The translations under genes and the position numbers were made by a program. From Spirochaetota bacterium (GTDB lineage Bacteria > Spirochaetota > Spirochaetia > Treponematales > Treponemataceae): DNA of 9,039 bases. Positions 1 to 5,322 of the stretch are shown here, one piece after another. The notes under the pieces were generated by a model that had not been told where the DNA came from, ran no database searches, and was given only the letters and a program-made list of their open reading frames with translations. The stretch's first letter is position 1. Each line of letters begins with the position of its first letter. The stretch covers positions 1 through 9,039 of the forward strand of contig JAKPSR010000127.1 of NCBI GenBank assembly GCA_029571425.1, read 5' to 3'.

Positions 1-1
1 G

Positions 2-466
2 CGGGGGATAGAGCCTACGGACGAGCGCGTCTCGACCCTCGCCGACTGCCTTGAGGGCCGCCGCGGCGCCGAGCCGGGCGATCCCGACGGGGGCGGTGAG
101 CGGGGCCACGACCGAGACCGGGATTTTCTTGCCCTCGTCAACGCGAAAAAGGGCGGCAGACTCCATTGGGTCATCGTCCCTTTTAACCGCGAGCTCGCCG
201 GCGAGCCCTGCCGGGGTTCGGCCCGTTTCCTCATCGACCTGCAGACTGGTTCCGTCCGCGAAACCGCCGTCATCGCGAACGTCGAGGGCCGCGACTGGGA
301 ATTCCGCCTCGCGGGCGGCAAGCTCGAGACCGCCGCCGACCCGCCATTCCCCCCTGTTGTATTCGACAGTTTTATTGTATATTTGAATCGGATACTCGAG
401 GCGAGCCCCGTTCGCGCCGTCGCCGTATCCGCCGCGCCCTATCGGCCGGTGGACGTGGAGGTATGA
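2..466 (+). CDS. 3' end of an unrecognised gene, possibly hook-length-control-like (partial)
   Basis: An open frame enters from the left edge and runs 154 residues to a TGA at 464-466; its start lies outside the window. Residues ~17-41 are low-complexity (Gly/Arg/Asp/Glu). From ~44 on it looks like a folded beta-rich domain with the pattern LHWVIVPF, then RGSARFLIDLQTG, then RDWEFRL, ending in a short helix-like stretch and VSAAPYRPVDVEV. I do not recognise it with certainty. The stop overlaps the start of an FlhB-like gene. In Bacillus the ylqH homologue of that gene follows ylqG, a FliK-like gene, so a flagellar hook-length-control-type C-terminal domain is an inference from context and fold pattern only. 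The 111-codon frame at 51-386 is a shadow of this gene. Confidence 0.6.
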   Translation, partial: RGIEPTDERVSTLADCLEGRRGAEPGDPDGGGERGHDRDRDFLALVNAKKGGRLHWVIVPFNRELAGEPCRGSARFLIDLQTGSVRETAVIANVEGRDWEFRLAGGKLETAADPPFPPVVFDSFIVYLNRILEASPVRAVAVSAAPYRPVDVEV

Positions 467-735
467 TGCGAAAGACCGCCTCCGCCTTGAGTTATCGGCT
501 CGGAATGCGGGCGCCGCTCGTGACCGCGAAAGGGTCGGGGCGGGTCGCCGAGCGGATGCTGGAGATAGCCCGCGAGCACGGGATCGAGATCGTCGAGGAC
601 CCGGCCCTGGCCTTCCTCATCGACGGCGCCGACGTCGGAGCCGAGATACCGGAGGATGCCTACGAGGCTGTCGCCGCGGTGTTCGCCTTCCTTGAGCGCG
701 GGATACGGGAACGGTGGTTTCAAAAAGTTCGGTAA
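466..735 (+). CDS. Stand-alone FlhB C-terminal-domain protein (cytosolic export-switch homologue, FlhX/YlqH type)
   Basis: Predicted soluble protein of 89 residues (90 from the alternative ATG at 463) matching the cytosolic domain of FlhB/YscU, the substrate-specificity switch of flagellar type III export. Visible family features are the opening ALSYRLGMRAPLVTAKGSG, a helix, IEIVEDPALAFLI, then the hallmark VGAEIPEDAYEAVAAVFAFL. It has no membrane segments, and the NPTH autocleavage site of true FlhB is absent: the aligned stretch begins at AP(L/V)VTAKG, as expected for the YlqH class, which starts after the cleavage point. I prefer the second ATG (466) because GGAGG at 457-461 then has a 4-nt spacer against 1 nt for the first. 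The start overlaps the preceding stop (TGATG), indicating coupled translation. The exact role of these stand-alone domains is not settled; partial replacement of the FlhB C-domain is one known proposal. Confidence 0.85.
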   Translation: MRKTASALSYRLGMRAPLVTAKGSGRVAERMLEIAREHGIEIVEDPALAFLIDGADVGAEIPEDAYEAVAAVFAFLERGIRERWFQKVR

Positions 736-745
736 GAAGGTGCCT

Positions 746-2008
746 ATGCTAAAAAAAGTGCCACGGCGCGATATTCGCGAGGGTATGCGGTTTTCAGCCC
801 CCGTCTTCTTCGACGACGGGGAGAATATGCTGTTGGGCGAGGGGGTTCCGATCAAGAAACGGGAGCTCGCCGCCCTTGACCGTTGGTCGATTTCCTACGT
901 GCTAACCGCGGGAAAGCCCCTCGAACCGGGGCAAAAGGTCACGGTCGATGAGATCGAGGAGCTTGACGAGGCCGAGGAAGTCGGCGAATTGGTGGAAGAG
1001 GAGCGTCCCGAGCCCCGGCCAGGCCGGGGCATGGACGAACCCTTTCTTGACGCCTTCCAGTACACCTCCGAGCAGATACTGAAGCTTCCCGCCGTTCTCG
1101 AGAACGACAGGCTGTACGCCGCCTATACCGGCCTCGTCGACGCGATCGACGCGATCTTCGCGGACGTCCGGGAACGGCGCGAGGTGAAAACCCGCTCGAT
1201 CGACAAGATCGTCGCGGACCTTCTGTCGGTCGTGCAATCCGACCGGGTCGGCATCCTCGGCTTCATCCTCGGCGGGGACATCCGGGAGAAGGAGCTCGCG
1301 AAGAGCGCGATCAACACCGCCATCCTCGCGATCATCATCGCCGAGCACCTCGAGCTTCCCCGGCACCGCCTCCTCCAGGTGGCGACCGGCGCCCTCCTCC
1401 ATGACGTCGGCATGCTCCGCGTCCCCGAGGAGCTGGTCAACAAGGATGCCAAGCTCGACGACGCCGAGATGCAGGCCGTCAGGACCCACACGGTCTACGG
1501 CTATAAGCTGATCGTCAACGAGTTCCTGTACGCCGATGAGGTTGGGCGCGCGGCGTCCCAGCACCACGAGCGTTGGGACGGGGAGGGGTATCCCTCCAGG
1601 CTCGCGGGCGCCAGCATCGACGTCGGGGCGAGGATCATCTCGGTGGCGGACGCGTTCGAGGCGATGGTCTCGCCGAAGGCCTACCGAAACTCGATGGTCG
1701 GCTATCAGGCGATGAAGAACCTCCTCTCGGACAACGCGAGGCGGTTCGACCCGGACATCATCAAGGCGATCATCCAGAGCGTCGGCATTTACCCCGTCGG
1801 CTCGATCGTCCTGATGAACAACTCCGTGATCGCGCGGGTGGTCGAGGCAAGCCCCTCGGCGCCCCTCAGGCCGAAGATCCGGGTGTTGATAGACGAGTTC
1901 GCCCGTCCCTTCACCCAAAACGAGGGCGAGCTTATCGACCTTCAGGTCGCCAAGAGCCTCTTCATCGCGCGCGCCATCGACCCGAAGGAGTATCAGGGGG
2001 CGCGATGA
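746..2008 (+). CDS. HD-GYP domain protein (c-di-GMP phosphodiesterase type)
   Basis: A 420-residue protein. Residues 1-~58 (DIREGM...VFFDDGENMLLGEG) resemble the small N-terminal domain often found before HD-GYP modules. Residues ~68-95 are a very acidic linker and ~100-175 are helical. The HD-GYP domain spans ~180-345, with H219-D220 in LLHDVGM, H248 in THTVYGY, H273-H274 in HHERWDGEGYP (GYP 281-283) and D302 in SVADAFEAM. The C-terminal ~345-415 follows the usual tail (GIYPVGSIV...RPKIRVLIDEF...IDL). The family hydrolyses c-di-GMP in the cytoplasm at a di- or tri-metal centre. Oddity: the position where many members have a ligand His early in the domain appears to be N190 (AINTAIL), so metal number or activity may differ. 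The start at 746 is set by AGAAGG at 735-740 with a 5-nt spacer, 10 nt after the FlhB-like stop. The upstream ATG at 656 lies inside that gene and is rejected. No membrane segment is seen. Confidence 0.9.
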   Translation: MLKKVPRRDIREGMRFSAPVFFDDGENMLLGEGVPIKKRELAALDRWSISYVLTAGKPLEPGQKVTVDEIEELDEAEEVGELVEEERPEPRPGRGMDEPFLDAFQYTSEQILKLPAVLENDRLYAAYTGLVDAIDAIFADVRERREVKTRSIDKIVADLLSVVQSDRVGILGFILGGDIREKELAKSAINTAILAIIIAEHLELPRHRLLQVATGALLHDVGMLRVPEELVNKDAKLDDAEMQAVRTHTVYGYKLIVNEFLYADEVGRAASQHHERWDGEGYPSRLAGASIDVGARIISVADAFEAMVSPKAYRNSMVGYQAMKNLLSDNARRFDPDIIKAIIQSVGIYPVGSIVLMNNSVIARVVEASPSAPLRPKIRVLIDEFARPFTQNEGELIDLQVAKSLFIARAIDPKEYQGAR

Positions 2009-2376
2009 GCGCCCAGACGGGGCGGGAAGGGGAGGAGGAAGCCGCCCGCTACCTCGCCGGCGCGGGGATGGAAATACTAGCCCGAAACTGGCGCACCCGC
2101 CGGGGCGAGCTGGACATCGTCGCCCGGGACGGCGAGAGCCTCGTTTTCGTCGAGGTTAAGACCTGGCCGCGCTTCCCCATGGAGGAGCTCGCGGCGGCCT
2201 TGGGCCGCCAAAGAAGAAAAAGGCTCGTGGAAACGGCTAAATGTTTTATCGGCGCGAATCGACAATATAATGGAACGTACGTCAGGTTCGATGTCGTGTT
2301 CATTGAGTCGCTCCGCGCGGGGACCCGGCCGCCGCGGATTCATCACCTGAAGGACGCATTTTCGGAGAGTGTATGA
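2005..2376 (+). CDS. yraN: YraN family protein (UPF0102, restriction-endonuclease-like fold)
   Basis: A 123-residue protein of typical family length. It has the N-terminal GxxGExxAxxYL-type motif (TGREGEEEAARYL, 5-17), then the PD-(D/E)xK-like core: GELDIVARD (34-42) and LVFVEVKT (46-53), giving E35, D37, E50 and K52 as candidate metal or catalytic residues. The later RFDVVFI strand (94-100) is also family-typical. Members have the Holliday-junction-resolvase/restriction-nuclease fold; their substrate is not firmly established. The start overlaps the HD-GYP stop as ATGA, with AGGGGG at 1995-2000 and a 4-nt spacer. A much longer reading from 1573 only overprints the HD-GYP gene and is rejected. 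yraN is often found near FlhB-C-domain genes in Firmicutes and other phyla, so this arrangement is a conserved neighbourhood with an HD-GYP gene placed inside it. Confidence 0.92.
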   Translation: MSAQTGREGEEEAARYLAGAGMEILARNWRTRRGELDIVARDGESLVFVEVKTWPRFPMEELAAALGRQRRKRLVETAKCFIGANRQYNGTYVRFDVVFIESLRAGTRPPRIHHLKDAFSESV

Positions 2377-2534
2377 TATCCAAATCGGCCACGGTTCCCA
2401 AAGACGCGAGAATCCTCGAGCTTCGCGAGAAGATCAAGGACGAAGGCTACGTTCAGGGGGCCATTCACAGAATCGCGTCCGTCCTGAGCAACAGACTTAT
2501 TGAGATCAAGGACACGGCACATGAACGAAAATAA
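2373..2534 (+). CDS. Small 53-residue conserved-looking protein of unknown function
   Basis: The start ATG overlaps the yraN stop (ATGA), preceded by GGAGAG at 2364-2369. It encodes 53 residues from MISKSATVPKDARILELREK to a TAA at 2532-2534, and its last 14 nt overlap the next gene. The sequence is mostly helical and charged: a first helix around 11-23 (ARILELREKIKD), a GYVQGA turn, then an amphipathic helix around 29-47 (AIHRIASVLSNRLIEI). There are no Cys residues, membrane segment or signal. Overlaps at both ends and its own ribosome binding site argue for a real gene rather than chance. It resembles small proteins I associate with this operon in treponemes, but I cannot name a function. 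Helical size and charge would fit a small regulator or complex subunit; that is inference only. Confidence 0.75.
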   Translation: MISKSATVPKDARILELREKIKDEGYVQGAIHRIASVLSNRLIEIKDTAHERK

Positions 2535-3030
2535 TGGAGAAAACCGCGGTCGTCGGGACCGCAACCGAAGGCATCGGGGGGGATCGCAGGGGCGCGGCCA
2601 AGGCCAACGCCAGGACGGCCGTAACGCGGGCGGCGGACGGGATGGGAAAGACGCCCGAGACTCCCGCGGCCGTCGGCCGGAGAGCCGCCCCTCCAAGCCG
2701 CAGGAACCGATTATCCTCCCCACCTTGCCGACGCCGGTTTGCGCCCGCTGCGGCCAGCCCATCGAGGACGTGACCTCGGCCCTCGCCGACAAGGCGACCG
2801 GGACCCCGGTCCACTTCGATTGCGTGCTTTCCTTCCTGAATGGGGCCGAGACCCTCGGCCAGAACGAGAAGATCGTCTACGTCGGGCAGGGCCGCTTCGC
2901 GGTGATGTTCTTCGAGAATCCGGTCGATACCCGGAAGTTCAAGATCGTGCGGATGATCGAGTGGGAATCCCGCGAGTCCCGCGCCGAGTGGCGCGGCGAG
3001 ATCGCCGGGCTTTTCAGCCAGGTGAAATAG
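2521..3030 (+). CDS. RG-rich protein with C-terminal CxxC...HxxC putative zinc knuckle
   Basis: A 169-residue protein in two parts. Residues 1-~60 are extremely rich in Arg, Gly, Asn, Gln and Asp with RG/RGG-like repeats (for example RRDRNRRHRGGSQGRGQGQR), probably disordered and nucleic-acid-binding. Residues ~70-169 are a compact domain: C74-A-R-C77 followed by H98-F-D-C101 is a plausible four-ligand zinc site. After it come FLNGAETLGQNEKIVYVGQG, RFAVMFFENP and a helix KFKIVRMIEWESRESRAEWR. I choose ATG 2521 because AAGGA at 2508-2512 has an 8-nt spacer; ATG 2500 in the same frame lacks one. It overlaps the 53-residue gene by 14 nt and is the last gene before the terminator. Function unknown; RNA or ribosome association is suggested by the basic tail and by neighbours, not shown. 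Confidence 0.85.
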   Translation: MNENNGENRGRRDRNRRHRGGSQGRGQGQRQDGRNAGGGRDGKDARDSRGRRPESRPSKPQEPIILPTLPTPVCARCGQPIEDVTSALADKATGTPVHFDCVLSFLNGAETLGQNEKIVYVGQGRFAVMFFENPVDTRKFKIVRMIEWESRESRAEWRGEIAGLFSQVK

Positions 3031-3063
3031 CGTACCCACAAGGCGCGTCGCCGCCATAACGAA

Positions 3064-3097
3064 AACGGGCCCCACGTGGGGCCCGTTCTTTTTTTTT
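3064..3097 (+). terminator. Rho-independent terminator of the plus-strand operon
   Basis: A perfect 10-bp inverted repeat, AACGGGCCCC (3064-3073) and GGGGCCCGTT (3078-3087), with loop ACGT, is followed by C and nine T residues (3089-3097). It lies 33 nt after the stop of the RG-rich gene. Read on the minus strand the same stem is followed by only TTTTCGTT, so it may also act, more weakly, on serS transcripts from the other side. Confidence 0.93.
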
Positions 3098-3098
3098 A

Positions 3099-3180
3099 CT
3101 GTTGCGCCCGCGCTATGTGCGCGGCCCGCGTTAACGACGCGGCCCGCGTCAAAGACACGGCCCGCGTCAAAGACGCGGCA
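3099..3180 (-). repeat. 18-bp tandem repeat continuing the 3' end of serS, each unit ending in a stop codon
   Basis: On the minus strand the end of serS (CCG CGT CTT TGA, at 3178-3167) is followed by units starting CGCGGGCC: 3166-3149 ending TCTTTGA, 3148-3131 ending TCGTTAA, 3130-3113 ending ACATAG, and a partial unit 3112-3099. Because the unit is 18 bp, each terminal triplet (TGA, TAA, TAG) is in frame with serS. The GC core of each unit is nearly self-complementary (CGCGGGCCGCG). It probably arose by repeated duplication of the last codons of serS plus flank. Confidence 0.85.
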
Positions 3181-4444
3181 GGATCCTATCGAACCCGCAG
3201 AAGGGCACGAGGACCGCGGGCACGCGAACCGAGCCGTCCGCGTCCTGATAGTTCTCGAGGACGGCGATCATCGCGCGCGAGAGGGCGATCGCGGTCCCGT
3301 TCAGCATGTGCACGTACTTATTCTTCCCGTCGTCGTCCTTGAAGCGGACATTCAGGCGTCGCGCCTGGAAATCGGTGCAGTTTGAGGTCGAGGTGACCTC
3401 TCCCCACTCGCCGCCGTTGCGGCCGGGCATCCACGCCTCGAGGTCCCACTTGCGGTAGGCGGGGGCGCCGAGGTCGCCGGTGCAGGTGTCGACGACGCGG
3501 AAGGGGACGCCAAGGCCGGAGAATATCTCCTCCTCGATGAGGCGAAGCTTCTCGTGCAGGGCGTCCGACTGCTCGGGAAGGCAATAGACGAACATCTCGA
3601 GCTTGTTAAACTGGTGTACCCGGTAGAGTCCCTTCGAGAACTGTCCCGCGGCCCCGGCCTCGCGGCGGAAGCAGTGCGAGAGCCCGCAGTAGAGAAGCGG
3701 CAGCTTCTCCTTCGGCAGGATTTCGTCCTTATGGTAGCCCCCGAGGGTGATCTCGGCGGTCGCGACGAGGCAGGTTCCCTCCTCCTCGATATTGTAGACG
3801 TTCGATTCCTTCCCGCGCGGGTTGAAGCCGATCCCCTGGAGGATCTCCTCCTTCGCGACGTCAGGCGTGATGAACGGGGTGAAGCCGTGCTTGCGCAGGA
3901 CGTTCATCGCGTACATGATCAGGGCTTGCTCGAGGAAGACGGCCTCGTTCTTCAGGTAGTAGAACTTGACGCCGGAGACCTTCGTGCCCGCGTCGAAGTC
4001 GATGAGGTCGAGCGACTCGCCGATCTGGACGTGGTCCTTCGGCTCGAAGGCGAACTTCGTCGGCTCGCCGACGCGCTTCACCTCGGTGTTATCCTTATCT
4101 TCTTTCCCGACGGGGGCGTCGGGATGGGCCATGTTCGGTATTCGGCGGCCGGCGGCGTCGAGGTCCGCCTCGGCGCGGGCGAGCTCGGCCTCGGCGGCCG
4201 CGATCTCGTCCTTAATAGCCTTGCCCTCGTCGATCAGGCGCTTCCGCTCGTCGTCGGACAGCTTCCCCTTCATCGACTTCGCGTTCTCGTTCCGCTTGGT
4301 CTGCATGGCCTGCAGGGAGGTCACGAGCTCGGTTCGGCGGTCGAAGAGGGCGACGACGGCGTCCGCGTCCGCGTCCATGTTCCGCGCGGCGATGTTCGCC
4401 TTCACGGCGGCGAGGTTGTCCTTGATGAAACGGTAGTCTAGCAT
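3167..4444 (-). CDS. serS: Seryl-tRNA synthetase
   Basis: A 425-residue class II aminoacyl-tRNA synthetase, full length for bacterial SerRS, which attaches serine to tRNA-Ser (and tRNA-Sec where present) in the cytoplasm. Residues ~1-105 form the long helical coiled-coil arm that grips the tRNA-Ser long variable arm, with heptad-like charged helices around 27-60 and 65-100. The catalytic domain follows: motif 1 region around 186-197 (HGFTPFITPDV), the serine-binding TAE at 229-231, motif 2 at ~258-285 (CFRREAG...YRVHQFNKLEMF) and motif 3 at ~382-400 (NGTAIALSR...). Start ATG 4444 matches the conserved MLDYRFIKDN beginning; the 89 extra upstream codons in this frame overlap birA and look unlike the family. 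No Shine-Dalgarno sequence is seen before ATG 4444, only a -10-like box, so it may be read from a leaderless transcript and/or as the downstream gene of birA, 59 nt away. Confidence 0.97.
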   Translation of the reverse strand: MLDYRFIKDNLAAVKANIAARNMDADADAVVALFDRRTELVTSLQAMQTKRNENAKSMKGKLSDDERKRLIDEGKAIKDEIAAAEAELARAEADLDAAGRRIPNMAHPDAPVGKEDKDNTEVKRVGEPTKFAFEPKDHVQIGESLDLIDFDAGTKVSGVKFYYLKNEAVFLEQALIMYAMNVLRKHGFTPFITPDVAKEEILQGIGFNPRGKESNVYNIEEEGTCLVATAEITLGGYHKDEILPKEKLPLLYCGLSHCFRREAGAAGQFSKGLYRVHQFNKLEMFVYCLPEQSDALHEKLRLIEEEIFSGLGVPFRVVDTCTGDLGAPAYRKWDLEAWMPGRNGGEWGEVTSTSNCTDFQARRLNVRFKDDDGKNKYVHMLNGTAIALSRAMIAVLENYQDADGSVRVPAVLVPFCGFDRILPRL

Positions 4445-4449
4445 AATGA

Positions 4450-4484
4450 CGGTATCATACCGCTTGCGGGACGGACGGCGCAAG
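4450..4484 (-). promoter_or_regulatory. Candidate serS promoter with embedded inverted repeats
   Basis: On the minus strand, TTGCGC (4483-4478) lies 18 nt from TATGAT (4459-4454), which is 9 nt before the serS ATG. The same TTGCGC-N18-TAT(A/G)(G/A)T layout precedes birA. Two inverted repeats overlap it: CGGTAT-C-ATACCG (4450-4462) covering the -10 box, and CTTGCG-N10-CGCAAG (4463-4484) covering the -35 box. A start of transcription 6-7 nt after the -10 box would leave a leader of only 2-3 nt. Confidence 0.5.
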
Positions 4485-4503
4485 GGGGAGGTCGCCCTTA
4501 ACC

Positions 4504-5271
4504 CTACGCGACGGGAAGCTCCCCCGAGAAGGCGCGGTATTCCGCCCTGACGCTGCCGTCGGCCATCCGCGCGTTCGCCAGGATGAGTTCGCCTGAGTCC
4601 CCGAGACCGACGACGCGGCCCTCGATGATGTCCTCGCGCGCGGGGTCGCCAGAGCGGAAGCGAACGGCCGAGCCGAGGCCCCAAAGCCGCGCGGTGACCG
4701 CCTCGCGCCAATCTTGCCGCGAGAGCGCCGCGTCGAGGTGGAACAGGAATTTGGAGAGGACGGTCTCGATCGTCGGTATCTCGTCGGTGTCCGTAAGTTC
4801 CCTCGCGATGGACGTGGCGGTGTCGGCGAGTTCCTTCGGGAACGACGCCTGCGCGACGTTGATCCCTATCCCGACGTATACGACGCTACCGTCGCCCTCG
4901 CACAGGATGCCGCAGAGTTTCCTCCCGCCGACGAGGACGTCGTTGGGCCATTTCACCTCGGCCCGCGCCCCGGCGGGAAGGAAGGATTCGGCGGCCTCCG
5001 CAGCCGCGAGGCCGACGCGGAGGGTAAAGCCTTGCGATGGGGGCCGGCGAAGGAGAAGGGTGCACAGCACGCTCTCTCCAGGTCTCGCCGACCACTTCCT
5101 GCCGTCAACCCGGCCTCGTCCGCTCCGTTGGTATCCCGCGAGGACGCCGGCGCCGTCAGCCTCATCCCGCGCGGCGAGGAGGCGCGCGTCGCGCATGGTG
5201 CTTTCGGTTTCCGCGACCCGGTATATCGGGCCGGGAAAGGGACTCGCGACCTCGATTCTGTCGAAATTCAT
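4504..5271 (-). CDS. birA: Biotin--[acetyl-CoA-carboxylase] ligase, no DNA-binding domain
   Basis: A 255-residue biotin protein ligase that makes biotinyl-5'-AMP and transfers biotin to the carrier lysine of biotin-dependent carboxylases. Visible motifs are ETESTMRDA (21-29), the adenylate-binding loop QRSGRGRVDGRKW (48-60), KWPND (107-111), RKLCGILCE (117-125) and YVGIGINV (132-139). The C-terminal ~200-255 fits the small SH3-like domain (VVGLGDSGELIL). It lacks the N-terminal winged helix of BirA proteins that double as repressors, so it should be a catalyst only. Start ATG 5271 is supported by a G-rich element (GGGGGTG, ending about 6 nt upstream) and by the family-like beginning; the in-frame ATG at 5322 would reach into the divergent kinase gene. 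It stands divergent from the kinase and 59 nt upstream of serS on the same strand. Confidence 0.93.
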   Translation of the reverse strand: MNFDRIEVASPFPGPIYRVAETESTMRDARLLAARDEADGAGVLAGYQRSGRGRVDGRKWSARPGESVLCTLLLRRPPSQGFTLRVGLAAAEAAESFLPAGARAEVKWPNDVLVGGRKLCGILCEGDGSVVYVGIGINVAQASFPKELADTATSIARELTDTDEIPTIETVLSKFLFHLDAALSRQDWREAVTARLWGLGSAVRFRSGDPAREDIIEGRVVGLGDSGELILANARMADGSVRAEYRAFSGELPVA

Positions 5272-5300
5272 GCGACACACCCCCGATTCAGGACTATACT
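5272..5300 (+). promoter_or_regulatory. Candidate promoter of the histidine kinase gene (leaderless)
   Basis: GCGACA (5272-5277), a 17-nt spacer and TATACT (5295-5300) are followed after only 6 nt by the GTG start at 5307, where transcription would be expected to begin. A 6-bp inverted repeat, GATTCA (5285-5290) and TGAATC (5308-5313), brackets the two overlapping -10 boxes and could be an operator. Confidence 0.5.
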
Positions 5301-5322
5301 GTATCGGTGAATCCCCGCGCAA
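5293..5322 (-). promoter_or_regulatory. Candidate birA promoter
   Basis: On the minus strand TTGCGC (5322-5317), an 18-nt spacer and TATAGT (5298-5293) lie 21 nt upstream of the birA ATG. The -10 box shares four bases (5295-5298) with that proposed for the divergent kinase gene. Confidence 0.5.

Noticed and set aside
902..1918. 338-codon minus-strand frame opposite the HD-GYP gene
   Set aside because: Antisense shadow caused by GC-rich third positions; sequence is Asp/Val/Arg-rich without recognisable motifs.
3076..3342. Plus-strand frame with repeated ARVKD peptide
   Set aside because: It begins inside the terminator stem and the peptide repeat is the antisense of the serS-end DNA repeat; it then overprints serS.
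4445..4711. N-terminal extension of serS by 89 residues
   Set aside because: The extra sequence overlaps birA, is Arg/Gly-rich and precedes the conserved SerRS beginning MLDYRF.
5037..5306. N-terminal extension of the kinase by 90 residues
   Set aside because: It lies inside birA on the opposite strand and adds no signal or domain; GTG 5307 directly precedes the membrane helix.
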